NCBI RefSeq assembly: GCF_029893635.1
Contig: NZ_JARXYR010000001.1
Location: forward strand, 248,001-312,000
DNA length: 64,000 bases
Reading direction: 5' to 3'
Source of the DNA: Variovorax sp. TBS-050B
GTDB lineage: Bacteria > Pseudomonadota > Gammaproteobacteria > Burkholderiales > Burkholderiaceae_C
This document shows positions 1 through 7,721 of this stretch, one piece after another. The translations under genes were made by a program, and so were the position numbers. The notes beneath the pieces were generated by a model. It did no database searches and was not told the DNA's origin. It worked only from the letters and a program-made list of their open reading frames with translations. Position 1 is the stretch's first letter. Each line of letters begins with the position of its first letter.

Positions 1-142
1 CGCGTTCGAGCGCATCGATGAACTGGCTGCGCATCTCGTCGCTCATCGCGTTGCGCTTCTCGGGGCGGTTGAGGCGCAGCGTGGCGATGCCGGCGTCGAT
101 CTCGAGTTCGATCAGGGAGGGAGTGTTCATTTCTGTTGCCAT
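1..142 (-). CDS. Enoyl-CoA hydratase/isomerase family protein, N-terminal fragment
   Basis: Partial gene running off the left edge. The visible 47 residues end with LRLNRPEKRNAMSDEM, the N-terminal signature of the crotonase superfamily (the LNRPEKxNA segment that precedes the substrate-binding helix). Such enzymes hydrate or isomerise acyl-CoA thioesters in the cytosol; the exact substrate cannot be told from this fragment. The start is placed at 142 (MATEMNTPS); an in-frame ATG at 130 is an alternative and neither has a strong ribosome binding site. It lies downstream of the Bug receptor on the same strand, so the two may be co-transcribed. Confidence 0.85.
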   Translation of the reverse strand, partial: MATEMNTPSLIELEIDAGIATLRLNRPEKRNAMSDEMRSQFIDALER

Positions 143-159
143 GTGGTTGTCGGTATGCC

Positions 160-255
160 CGGGAACACCGCGGAACCGGCTTCGCCGGGCCGCCGGTGTT
201 GCCCCCTCGAGGGGGGAGTCGAGCTACACGAAGTGAGCGAGGGACGGGGGTGGTC
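160..255. repeat. REP-like palindromic intergenic element
   Basis: Almost the whole spacer between the Bug receptor and the crotonase gene is a GC-rich structured sequence. Its core is a perfect 14-bp palindrome, CCCCCTCGAGGGGG, at 202-215, with other short self-complementary pieces around it. From general knowledge, intergenic elements of this C-rich/G-rich kind are common in Comamonadaceae genomes. I see only this copy here, so its repeated nature is inferred. Confidence 0.4.
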
Positions 256-256
256 T

Positions 257-1252
257 TCAGTCTGTCGTGATGCGGTTCTCTTTCACGACCTTGCGCCAGC
301 GCGCTTCCTCGCCCTTGGCATAGGTCTCGAAGTCCTTCGGCGAGCCGGCCTTGATGACCAAGCCTTCGCTCTCGACACGCTGGCGGAAGGCCTCGGTCTG
401 CACCGCCTTGCGCGCGGCCGCGTTGAGGCGCTCGATCACCTCGGGCGGCGTGCCCGCGGGCGCATAGAGGCCGTACCAGCTGTCGGCCACGTAGCCCGGC
501 ACACCGCTCTCGGCAATCGTTGGCACCTTCGCGAGCCCGGGCGATGCGGCGCGCGTGGCGGTGGTCACCGCGAGCGCGCGCAGCTTGCCGTTCTCGATGA
601 AGCTGCCCACGGCCGCCGCGGTGGCGAACATCACGTCGACCTGGCCGCCGAGCAGGTCGTTGAGCGCGGGGCCGGCGCCGCGGTAGGGGATGTGGATGAT
701 GTCGGTGCGCGTGAGGTTCTTGAACAGCTCGCCGGCCAGGTGCGCCGAGGTGCCTGCGCCCTGCGAGGCGAACGAGAGCTTGCCCGGCCGCGCCTTGGCT
801 TCGCGGATCAGCGCCTGCACCGAGGTGATCGGGCTTTCGGCGCGCACCACGAGCACGTTCGGCGAAACGCCGACCAGCATCACCGGCGCGAAGGCTTTTT
901 CCGTGTTGTAGGGCAGCCGGCTCTGGAGGCTGGGATTGACCACGTGCGCCACCGTGGCCATGACCAGCGTGTAGCCGTCGGGCGCGCTCTTGGCGACCGC
1001 ATCGGTGCCGATGATCGTGCCGGCGCCGGGCTTGTTGTCGATGATGACCGGCTGGCCGAGCGCCTCGCCCATCGCGATGCCCATGGTGCGCGCGACCAAG
1101 TCGGTACCGCCGCCCGGCGCGAAGGGCACGACGATGCGCACGGGGCGCTCGGGAAAGGCCGCGTGGGCCGGCAGCACGGCCGCGGCGGCCAGGGCCCCCG
1201 CGAGGAAGGCGCCGCGCCAGGCGCGGGCGAGCAATGAACGGTGGTTCGGCAT
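257..1252 (-). CDS. Tripartite tricarboxylate transporter substrate-binding protein (Bug family)
   Basis: 331 residues. A signal peptide (about residues 8-32, ending PAHAAF) is followed by the Bug-family opening FPERPVRIVVPFAPGGGTD and by the family motif PGAGTIIGTDAVAKSAPDGYT. Bug proteins are periplasmic receptors that deliver carboxylates to TctA/TctB permeases; many are orphans. No permease is adjacent; the only TctBA pair in the window is about 60 kb away. Start at 1252 has GGAG at a good distance and puts the signal peptide at the N terminus. It is divergent from the IclR regulator, which probably controls it and the downstream crotonase. Confidence 0.93.
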   Translation of the reverse strand: MPNHRSLLARAWRGAFLAGALAAAAVLPAHAAFPERPVRIVVPFAPGGGTDLVARTMGIAMGEALGQPVIIDNKPGAGTIIGTDAVAKSAPDGYTLVMATVAHVVNPSLQSRLPYNTEKAFAPVMLVGVSPNVLVVRAESPITSVQALIREAKARPGKLSFASQGAGTSAHLAGELFKNLTRTDIIHIPYRGAGPALNDLLGGQVDVMFATAAAVGSFIENGKLRALAVTTATRAASPGLAKVPTIAESGVPGYVADSWYGLYAPAGTPPEVIERLNAAARKAVQTEAFRQRVESEGLVIKAGSPKDFETYAKGEEARWRKVVKENRITTD

Positions 1253-1401
1253 GGGTTTGTCTCCGGTTCTTGGCAGCAGCACTTCGGGCTGCGGTGATCG
1301 AAGCGTACGGACGCATGCCCGTGGGCGCATCCCCTCATTTCCACTGCTTGGAAATGCTGCCCCTGCCTGCGGTAGAGTCGCGCGAACCGAGGCCACCTGC
1401 C

Positions 1402-2211
1402 ATGCCATCGAACGCCCCCGAGGCAGCGCCTGCCAGCCGGCGCCGCCACCATGAAGACCCGACGCTCAACCGCTCGCTCGCGCGCGGCGTCGAGATCCTG
1501 CGCGCCTTCAAGCCGGGCGCGGCGCTGCTCGGCAACGGCGAGCTCGCGGAGCGCACCGGCCTGTCGCGCGCCACCGTGAGCCGGCTGGTGCAGACGCTGG
1601 TCGAGGCCGGGCTGCTCGAGCACGACCGCGCGCGCCGTGCCTACCGGCTCGCCGCGCCGCTGCTGAGCTTCGCGCATGCGATGCGCGCCGGCTCGCCGGT
1701 GCTCGCCGTGGCCGCGCCGCGCATGCGCCGGCTGGCCGAGAAGCTGCGCGTGAACGTCGGCCTCGCGATGGCCGACCGCGACGAGATGGTGTATCTCGAA
1801 TCGGTGCGCTACAACCGCAAGGTGTCGCTGCGCAACGTGGTGGCCGGCCAGCGCGTGCCGATCGAGCTCACCTCGCTCGGGCGCGCCTACCTCGCGGTGG
1901 CGCCGGCGGCCGAGCGCCGCACGCTGATGGCGCTGTTCCGGCGCCGCCGCCGCGCGCAGTGGGAGCCGCTGCGCCGGGCCATCGACGAGGCCGCGGCCAG
2001 CGTAAAGGCGCACGGCTACTGCGCGGCCTCGTGGCAGCCCGAGGTGGTGGCGCTGGCCACGCCGATCGTGGTGGCGGGGCATCCGCCCTATCTGCTGAAC
2101 ATCAGCATCGCGACCGCGGGCAGCCTCGCCGAGGCCGAGCGCGAACTGCGCGCGCCGCTGCTGAAGCTAGCCCGGGAGATCGCCGCCGCGCTCGCGCAAC
2201 TCGCCGCCTGA
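1402..2211 (+). CDS. IclR-family transcriptional regulator
   Basis: 269 residues. An N-terminal winged helix-turn-helix (about 20-80: LNRSLARGVEILRAF, then LAERTGLSRATVSRLVQTL) is followed by a C-terminal effector domain, where SLGRAYLA is typical of IclR. These proteins usually repress or activate an adjacent catabolic operon in response to an aromatic or carboxylic metabolite. It is divergent from the Bug receptor gene with a 149-bp shared promoter region, the usual regulator-target geometry. The ATG at 1402 is preceded by GAGG and starts just before the HTH; longer forms add only low-complexity residues. Confidence 0.9.
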   Translation: MPSNAPEAAPASRRRHHEDPTLNRSLARGVEILRAFKPGAALLGNGELAERTGLSRATVSRLVQTLVEAGLLEHDRARRAYRLAAPLLSFAHAMRAGSPVLAVAAPRMRRLAEKLRVNVGLAMADRDEMVYLESVRYNRKVSLRNVVAGQRVPIELTSLGRAYLAVAPAAERRTLMALFRRRRRAQWEPLRRAIDEAAASVKAHGYCAASWQPEVVALATPIVVAGHPPYLLNISIATAGSLAEAERELRAPLLKLAREIAAALAQLAA

Positions 2212-2395
2212 GCGGCACGCGCATGGCCCACCGGCGCGGTGCGGCATCGGTCTTCGGGGACAATCGGGGACTCCGCAGTTTTCCGCCGCGTTCCCTCGAA
2301 CGCCGTTCCCGACCGCTTTTTCCTTCCTGCGGCTTCGATGCCGGGCGCTTCGCCCGCGCGCGTCGCTGCCGCCGTCCGTTCCTCCCGTGCAAGCA

Positions 2396-3166
2396 ATGCT
2401 CTCCGACGCCGGCCCGGTGCTGGTCTTCATGGCCTGCGTGGCCCTCGCCACCTATGCGCAGAACCTCACCGGCTTCGCCTTCAGCCTGATCCTGCTCGGC
2501 CTGGTGTCGGTGTTCCACGTCGCCAGCGTGACCGACACCGCGAATGCCGCGATGGTGCTGACGCTGATCAACGCCTGGACCTACTTCCGCGCCCGGCCCG
2601 GCGTGGTGCCCTGGCAGCTGATGAAGCCGGCGCTCAACGGCAGCACCGTGGGCGTGCTCGTGGGCCTGATGCTGCTCGCCTGGCTCAGCGGCGGCGCGGT
2701 CGACTGGCTGCGCGGGCTGCTGGGCGTGTCGATCCTGGCGTGCGCGCTGCTGCTGGTGCTGCAGGGGCGGCCGCTGCCGGCGGTCTCGGGGCGCGCGAGC
2801 TTCTCGATCATCGGCGGGCTCTCGGGGCTGCTCGGCGGGCTGTTCTCGAGCTCGGGGCCGCCGATCGTCTTCCACATGTACCGCCAGCCGCTGGACCGCG
2901 AACTGGTGCGCCGCGCGCTGCTGCTGATGTTCGCGTTCAACTCGCTGGTGCGGCTGGTGGTCGTGCTCTCCACCGGGCACTTCTCGTGGCACTCGGCGCT
3001 GCTCGCGGGCAGCGCGGTGCCCGTGGTCTACGGCGTGACGCGGCTGCACCACCGGCTGCCGAACCGGCTCTCGCCGCGCACGCTCAAGTGGCTGGTGGGC
3101 GGGCTGCTCGCGGCCGCGGGGTCGACGCTGGTGGCGACGGCCTGGGTCGCGATCGCGCGGGGCTGA
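2396..3166 (+). CDS. TSUP (TauE/SafE) family permease
   Basis: 256 residues, nearly all hydrophobic, with about eight predicted membrane segments. NLTGFAFSLILLGL near the N terminus and GGLSGLLGGLFSSSGPPIVFHMY in the middle (read here in short pieces: GGLSGLLGG, SSGPP) match the two repeated halves of TauE/SafE permeases. Family members export or import sulfite, sulfoacetate or other small organosulfur anions; the substrate here is unknown. A GTG nine bases upstream (2387) is an alternative start. The 184-bp spacer before it holds nothing recognisable. Confidence 0.85.
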   Translation: MLSDAGPVLVFMACVALATYAQNLTGFAFSLILLGLVSVFHVASVTDTANAAMVLTLINAWTYFRARPGVVPWQLMKPALNGSTVGVLVGLMLLAWLSGGAVDWLRGLLGVSILACALLLVLQGRPLPAVSGRASFSIIGGLSGLLGGLFSSSGPPIVFHMYRQPLDRELVRRALLLMFAFNSLVRLVVVLSTGHFSWHSALLAGSAVPVVYGVTRLHHRLPNRLSPRTLKWLVGGLLAAAGSTLVATAWVAIARG

Positions 3167-3194
3167 CGGACCTCGGCGCGGCGCCCTGCGGCGG

Positions 3195-3878
3195 TCAGCC
3201 GCCGAGGACGTAGCGCGCGGTCGCCATCATCCGCACGTTCTTCGTCGTGTTGACGGACGGCGTGTGCAGCAGGCGCATGTCCATCAGGAACACGTCGCCC
3301 GCGCGGCCTGACATCTCGAGGATCGCCAGCCCACGCTCGCGCAGCCGCGCCTCGAGCTGATCGCCCGGCCCCTTGAGCAGCGCACGCAGGCTGCCGTCGC
3401 CCGCGGCACGGTGCGAACCCGCGATCGCGAGCGTCGCGCCGCCGTGCGGGGCCACGTCGTCGATCAGCACGAAGACCTGAATGCCGGGCAGGCGGTCGCG
3501 CGGCTCCGCGGCCACGTCTACATGCCAGGGGAGGCGCTCGAGCGTCCATTCCCCCTGGTGCGGCAGCGAGAGCAGCAGCTGCATGCCGGTCGCCGGCGGC
3601 AGCGCGCGTTGCGCGAGGCCGCCGACGGTGTCGAGAAGCTCTTGGGTGAGCAGCAGGTCGTCGATACCGGGGAGCTTGACGAGCGTCGAGAGCTTCGCCG
3701 TCTGCTGGAACGGCGTCAGGCCGTGCAGCGGCCCCGTCCGGCCCCGGCCCTGTGCTCCCGCGCGCGCGAGCGCCTCCTGCACCTGGCGCCGCAGCGGCGC
3801 CAGGCGCTTGCGCGGATGGAAGCCTTCGAGCCGCACGTGGCCGTGCGCGCGGAAGTGGTCGGCCAGTGCCGGCTTCAT
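3195..3878 (-). CDS. Phytanoyl-CoA dioxygenase (PhyH) family protein
   Basis: 227 residues, in the size range of small PhyH-type Fe(II)/2-oxoglutarate oxygenases. The iron-binding pair is visible as WHVDV in mid-protein and the distal histidine as LLHTPSVN near the C terminus; DVAPHGGATLAIAGSHR is the usual strand preceding the distal site. The substrate cannot be inferred. Its ATG overlaps the stop of the upstream acetyltransferase (ATGA, 3875-3878), so the two are translationally coupled. Confidence 0.82.
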   Translation of the reverse strand: MKPALADHFRAHGHVRLEGFHPRKRLAPLRRQVQEALARAGAQGRGRTGPLHGLTPFQQTAKLSTLVKLPGIDDLLLTQELLDTVGGLAQRALPPATGMQLLLSLPHQGEWTLERLPWHVDVAAEPRDRLPGIQVFVLIDDVAPHGGATLAIAGSHRAAGDGSLRALLKGPGDQLEARLRERGLAILEMSGRAGDVFLMDMRLLHTPSVNTTKNVRMMATARYVLGG

Positions 3879-4360
3879 GGGCCTTCGGTCGGCGGCAGCG
3901 GAAGGTCGAAGTGCAGCACGTCCTCGCGTACGCCGAGCTTCGTGTAGAGGGCGACCGCGGGTTCGTCGGGCGGGTCGGCCTGCACGAACACCACCCACGC
4001 CCCGCGCTCGCGGGCGATGCGCTGCAGCGCGCGGATCAGCCCGGTCGCCACGCCCTTGCGCCGGTGGGCCTGCGCCACCGCGAGGTCGTAGATGTAGATC
4101 TCGCTGCGCTCCTGCTCGAACTTCATGAGCTCGTAGGCCGCGATGCCGCCGATCACCTGCGAGCCTTCGCAGGCGGCCAGCGCGATGAAGGTGTCGCCGC
4201 CGAGCAGCCGGCGCAGGTAGGCCGGCCCGGGACGGCGCGCGCCGTAGGTCTCGGGATCGTCGAAGGCTTCGCCGAACATGCTGAGCAGGTCGTGCATCAG
4301 CGGTTCGTCCTCGGCCGTGAGCTGCCGGACGGTGAATGAGGAGCAGGGAAGGGCGGACAT
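3875..4360 (-). CDS. GNAT acetyltransferase closely resembling AAC(3)-I aminoglycoside acetyltransferases
   Basis: 161 residues, the size of AAC(3)-I enzymes. TFIALAA (57-63), KFEQERSEIYIYDLAV (80-95), HRRKGVATGLI (99-109, acetyl-CoA pyrophosphate loop), VQADPPDEPAVALYTKLG (126-143) and a C-terminal HFD follow the AAC(3)-I pattern almost block for block, as recalled from family sequences. AAC(3)-I acetylates the 3-amino group of gentamicin-type drugs. Here the gene sits in an ordinary chromosomal setting, coupled to a PhyH-type gene and divergent from AraC, with no integron or transposon signs. It may be a chromosomal ancestor-type enzyme with another natural substrate; resistance activity is not shown. 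Confidence 0.85.
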   Translation of the reverse strand: MSALPCSSFTVRQLTAEDEPLMHDLLSMFGEAFDDPETYGARRPGPAYLRRLLGGDTFIALAACEGSQVIGGIAAYELMKFEQERSEIYIYDLAVAQAHRRKGVATGLIRALQRIARERGAWVVFVQADPPDEPAVALYTKLGVREDVLHFDLPLPPTEGP

Positions 4361-4397
4361 GCGGCCGATCGTAGTCCAGAGGCAGAATGCGTGCGCC

Positions 4398-4868
4398 ATG
4401 ATCACGCCCGACCTGCTGCAACGCATGTGCCATGCGCGCCACCGGCTGGAACGCGAGCTCGAGCCGCCCGCCAGCGTCGCGCAGCTCGCGCGCGAAGCCG
4501 GGCTGTCGACCGCGCATTTCATCACCCAGTTCAGCGCGCTGTTCGGCGAGACGCCGCTGCGCTGCCGGACGCGCGCGCGGCTCATGCGCGCGCGCGAGAT
4601 GCTGCTCGCGAGCGACGAGCCCGCCACGCAGATCGGCCTGGCACTGGGCTTCGACAACCTCGGCAGCTTCTCGCGGCTGTTCACGCGGCATTTCGGCATG
4701 CCGCCGCGCGCCTATCGGCGCCAGGCGAAGCCGTTCGTGGCCGCGCCCCTCGGCTGCATCGGGCTGATGAACCAGGCCCTAGCGGACGACCGGAATTTCG
4801 GCGAAGTCGGCGCCGACGGGATCGGGCAGCATGAGGGCTTCATCCTTCCCCATCGTCACCCTCACTGA
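4398..4868 (+). CDS. AraC-family transcriptional regulator (DNA-binding domain with short tail)
   Basis: 156 residues. Two helix-turn-helices fill residues 1-112: ASVAQLAREAGLSTAHFITQF, with GETPLRCRTRARLMRAREMLL between, and IGLALGFDNLGSFSRLFTRHFG with the usual PPRAYR ending. No classic N-terminal effector domain is present; instead there is a roughly 45-residue C-terminal tail of unknown role. It is divergent from the AAC(3)-I-like gene across 37 bp and lies 11 bp upstream of a VOC-fold gene on its own strand, as in the many AraC/glyoxalase pairs. The ATG at 4398 is chosen because upstream in-frame sequence overlaps the divergent gene. Confidence 0.86.
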   Translation: MITPDLLQRMCHARHRLERELEPPASVAQLAREAGLSTAHFITQFSALFGETPLRCRTRARLMRAREMLLASDEPATQIGLALGFDNLGSFSRLFTRHFGMPPRAYRRQAKPFVAAPLGCIGLMNQALADDRNFGEVGADGIGQHEGFILPHRHPH

Positions 4869-4879
4869 CCGGAAACACC

Positions 4880-5266
4880 ATGCGCATCAATCTCACGAGC
4901 ATCTTCGTCGACGACCAGGACAAGGCGCTGGCCTTCTACACGCGGGTGCTGGGCTTCGTGAAGAGCCGCGAAATCCCGGCCGGTGCCTACCGCTGGCTCA
5001 CGGTGCGGTCGCCGGAAGGTGGCGAGACGGAGCTGTCGCTCGAACCCAACGCCAATCCCGCGGCGCGCGACTACCAGCAGGCGCTGATGCGCCAGGGCAT
5101 TCCCATCACCGCCTTTCACAGCGACGACCTCGATGCCGATGTGAAGCGCCTGCGCGAGCACGGCGTGCGCTTCACCACGGATCCGACCACGCACGGCCCG
5201 GTCCGGATCGCGGTCTTCGCCGATACCTGCGGCAACCTGATCCAGATCTACCAGCCGCTCGAGTGA
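4880..5266 (+). CDS. VOC-fold (glyoxalase/bleomycin resistance/dioxygenase superfamily) protein
   Basis: 128 residues forming one VOC unit: two beta-alpha-beta-beta-beta modules, starting with IFVDDQDKALAFYTRVLGF and ending with VFADTCGNLIQIYQPLE, where the last Glu is the typical metal-ligand position. Many relatives are uncharacterised and can be lyases, dioxygenases or drug-binding proteins. It follows the AraC gene by 11 bp and is probably co-transcribed with it. Confidence 0.88.
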   Translation: MRINLTSIFVDDQDKALAFYTRVLGFVKSREIPAGAYRWLTVRSPEGGETELSLEPNANPAARDYQQALMRQGIPITAFHSDDLDADVKRLREHGVRFTTDPTTHGPVRIAVFADTCGNLIQIYQPLE

Positions 5267-5284
5267 GCCCGCGCCGCGGCCGCC

Positions 5285-6238
5285 TCAGCGCGCGAAGCGG
5301 CGGCGGTAGTCGACCAGGCTCACGCCGAGCCGCCGGCTGAAGGCGCGGCGGAAGCCGTCGACGTTGACATAGCCCACCGCATCGGCGAGCCGCTTGGCCG
5401 GCAGGTCCGACTCCTCGGCCAGGCGCCGGGCGGCGTCGATGCGCGCGTTCTCGACGAAATCCGCGGGCGTGGTGCCGGTCTCGGCGCGGAACACGCGCGC
5501 GAAGCTGCGCTCGCTCATCCCCGCGCGGCGCGCGAGCGCGGGCACCGAGAGGTCGTCCCTGAGGTGCGCGAGCACATGGTCCTGCACCTGGCGCACGCTG
5601 GAGCGCTCGGCGGCCTGGGCCGCGAGGTGGGCGCTGAACTGGCTCTGGCCGCCGGGCCGCTTGAGGAACATCACGAGTTCGCGCGCGACGCGCAGCGCGA
5701 GCTCGCGGCCGTGGTCCTCCTCGACCAGGGCCAGCGCGAGGTCCATGCCGGCCGTCACGCCGGCCGAGGTGAAAAGCTTGCCGTCCTTGACGTAGATCGC
5801 GTCGGCATCGACGCGCGCGCCGGGATAGGCCGCCGCGAGGCGCGCGGCCGAGTTCCAGTGGGTGGTCACGCACTTGTCCTCCAGCAGCCCCGCGGCCGCG
5901 AGCGCGAAGGCGCCGCTGCAGACCGAGCCGTAGCGCCGCGCCGCGCGCGCCTGGCGCTGCAGCCAGGCGTGCAGCCGCGGATCGCCGGCCTCCTGTTCGA
6001 TGTGGGGGCTGCCCGCGACCAGCAGGGTGTCGATCGCGCCGCGCTGCGTGGCCACGGTCGCGTCCACCTCCAGGCTCAGGCCGCTGCTGCTGCGCAGCCG
6101 GCCCGGCGCGGTGCCGATCAGCTGCACCTGGTAGGCCCGCGGCCGGCCGAGCTGGCGCGAGGCCTCGGCGAAGACGTCGGCCGGGCCGGCCACGTCGAGC
6201 AGCTGGAAACGCGGGAAGGCGAGGATGGCGATGCGCAT
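5285..6238 (-). CDS. GlxA-family regulator: DJ-1/PfpI domain fused to AraC DNA-binding domain
   Basis: 317 residues. Residues about 1-180 form a DJ-1/PfpI-like domain (MRIAILAFPRFQLLDVAGP, with YGSVCSGAFALAAAGLL carrying the nucleophile-elbow Cys). Residues about 215-317 form an AraC-type double HTH (LSVPALARRAGMSERSFARVF, then AVGYVNVDGFRRAFSRRLG). GlxA-type proteins regulate amino-acid or amine catabolism; the effector here is unknown. It is convergent with the VOC gene and divergent from the TehA-like gene. A TTG nine bases upstream extends the frame, but ATG at 6238 begins exactly at the conserved domain. Confidence 0.9.
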   Translation of the reverse strand: MRIAILAFPRFQLLDVAGPADVFAEASRQLGRPRAYQVQLIGTAPGRLRSSSGLSLEVDATVATQRGAIDTLLVAGSPHIEQEAGDPRLHAWLQRQARAARRYGSVCSGAFALAAAGLLEDKCVTTHWNSAARLAAAYPGARVDADAIYVKDGKLFTSAGVTAGMDLALALVEEDHGRELALRVARELVMFLKRPGGQSQFSAHLAAQAAERSSVRQVQDHVLAHLRDDLSVPALARRAGMSERSFARVFRAETGTTPADFVENARIDAARRLAEESDLPAKRLADAVGYVNVDGFRRAFSRRLGVSLVDYRRRFAR

Positions 6239-6300
6239 GGCGGACAAGGTTCGAGGATTGGCGGAAAACGTCGCGACGGCGCGCGGCCGGCCGGGGCAGT

Positions 6301-6336
6301 TTGGCAGAAACTATCCACATCAGCAAATTCTGCCAA
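6301..6336. promoter_or_regulatory. Perfect 9-bp inverted repeat ahead of the tehA-like gene
   Basis: TTGGCAGAA (6301-6309) and TTCTGCCAA (6328-6336) are exact reverse complements separated by 18 bp. The right arm runs directly into the Shine-Dalgarno AGGAG. It could be an operator for a dimeric regulator, perhaps the divergent GlxA-type protein, or an RNA hairpin that hides the ribosome binding site. Sequence alone does not decide. Confidence 0.55.
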
Positions 6337-6345
6337 GGAGTTCCC

Positions 6346-7341
6346 ATGCAAGCCCAGCCGTCCGATCCGGCTCCTCCGGTTTTCCGTTCGCCCGCGCGGG
6401 TTTCGATACGCAACCTGCCGGTCAACCTCTTCGGCGCCGTCATGGGCCTTTCGGGGCTCGCGATGGCCTGGCGGCTCGCGCACCGCGGGCTCGGCGCGCC
6501 GGCCTTCGTGGGCGAGGCGATCGGCACGCTCGCGGCCGGCGTGTTCGTGCTGCTGGGGATCGGCTATCTGGCGAAGCTCGCTCGCCATGCCGACGCAGTG
6601 CGCGCGGAGTTCCTGCATCCGGTGGCGGGAAATTTTTTCGGCACCATCGCGATCTCGCTGTTGTTGCTGTCGGGCATCGTCGAGCCGTACGCTGCCTCGG
6701 CCGCGGAGATGCTCTGGGCCGCTGGCGTGCTCGCGACCTTCGTGCTGAGCTTCGCCGTGGTTTCGCGGCTTCTCAGGGGCCAGGTCGATGCGTCGCTTGC
6801 GGTGCCGGCATGGTTGGTGCCGGGCGTGGCCACGCTCGACATCGCCGTCACCGGTGGTCACATGTCGACAGGCTGGGCCGTCGAGCTCATCCTGCTTGCG
6901 AGCGCGATCGGCGCCGTGCTCGCGCTCGTGCTCTTCACGCTGATCGTCGCCCGGCTGGTGCACCGCGAGCCGATCGCGCCGGCCATGACGCCGTCGCTGA
7001 TGATCCTGGTCGCGCCGTTCGCGGTGGGCTTTCTCGCCTACGTCGAAGTGACGGGCGGTATCGACCGCTTCGCGGCGCTGCTGTTCTACTTCGCGCTCTT
7101 CATGTTCGCGGTGGTCGCGCCCATGGTGTTCCGCCCGAGCGTGAAGTTCTCGCCGGCGTGGTGGGCGATCGGCTTCCCGATGGCGGCGCTCGCCAATGCG
7201 GCACTCAAGTACGCGGCCTTCCGCGCCAGCACGCCGCTGTGGCTGCTCGCGGCCGCGCTGCTCGGCGCGCTGACGCTCGCGCTCAGGGTGCTGGCGGTGC
7301 GCACCGTCCGCATGGCCATCGACGGGAGACTGCTGGCATGA
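6346..7341 (+). CDS. SLAC1/TehA-family channel-type transporter
   Basis: 331 residues with about ten hydrophobic segments and the TDT/SLAC1 opening SIRNLPVNLFGAVMGLSGLAMAW (read in pieces: NLPVNLFGAVMGLSGLA). PVAGNFFGTIAISLLLLSG matches the second family helix. TehA proteins are anion channels linked to tellurite resistance; others move C4-dicarboxylates or malate. The start has AGGAG six bases upstream. Its TGA overlaps the ATG of the following SMR gene, so the two are coupled. Confidence 0.86.
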   Translation: MQAQPSDPAPPVFRSPARVSIRNLPVNLFGAVMGLSGLAMAWRLAHRGLGAPAFVGEAIGTLAAGVFVLLGIGYLAKLARHADAVRAEFLHPVAGNFFGTIAISLLLLSGIVEPYAASAAEMLWAAGVLATFVLSFAVVSRLLRGQVDASLAVPAWLVPGVATLDIAVTGGHMSTGWAVELILLASAIGAVLALVLFTLIVARLVHREPIAPAMTPSLMILVAPFAVGFLAYVEVTGGIDRFAALLFYFALFMFAVVAPMVFRPSVKFSPAWWAIGFPMAALANAALKYAAFRASTPLWLLAAALLGALTLALRVLAVRTVRMAIDGRLLA

Positions 7342-7664
7342 ACCGCGGACTGGCCTGGACCCTGGTGATCGCGGCCGGCCTGCTCGAGATCCTGTTCGCG
7401 ATCGGCCTCAAGCATGCGAACGGCCTGGAGCGGCCCTGGGTCGCGCTCGGCACCGCGGCGGCGCTGGTCGGCAGTCTCGCGCTGCTTTCGATGGGACTGC
7501 GCCAGCTGCCGGTGGGCACGGCCTATGCGGTCTGGACCGGCATCGGCGCCTCGGGCACCGCGCTGGTCGGCATCGCGCTGCTCGGCGAGCCCGTGTCGGC
7601 GCCGCGGCTGGCCTCGATCGCGGCGATCGTCGGCGGCGTCGTGGGGCTGCGGCTCGCGCACTGA
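7338..7664 (+). CDS. sugE: Small multidrug resistance protein, Gdx/SugE type
   Basis: 108 residues with four membrane helices. Helix 1 carries the SMR glutamate in AAGLLEILFAIGLKHANGL, and helix 3 reads PVGTAYAVWTGIGASGTALVG, which fits the SugE/Gdx branch better than EmrE. Gdx proteins export guanidinium in exchange for protons; other SugE proteins export quaternary ammonium compounds. The position that is Trp in typical Gdx helix 1 is Phe here. The ATG overlaps the upstream stop (ATGA). I found no guanidine riboswitch-like leader. Confidence 0.88.
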   Translation: MNRGLAWTLVIAAGLLEILFAIGLKHANGLERPWVALGTAAALVGSLALLSMGLRQLPVGTAYAVWTGIGASGTALVGIALLGEPVSAPRLASIAAIVGGVVGLRLAH

Positions 7665-7721
7665 GGCCGCGCAGCAAGTTCGGTCAGGACGGCGGCGCTG
7701 CGGCTGCGCCATGATCGCCGC

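Noticed and set aside
7280..7340. Guanidine riboswitch ahead of the sugE/gdx gene
   Set aside because: The gene overlaps the stop of the tehA-like gene, leaving no leader, and no conserved ACGR/GGG pattern was found upstream of the pair.
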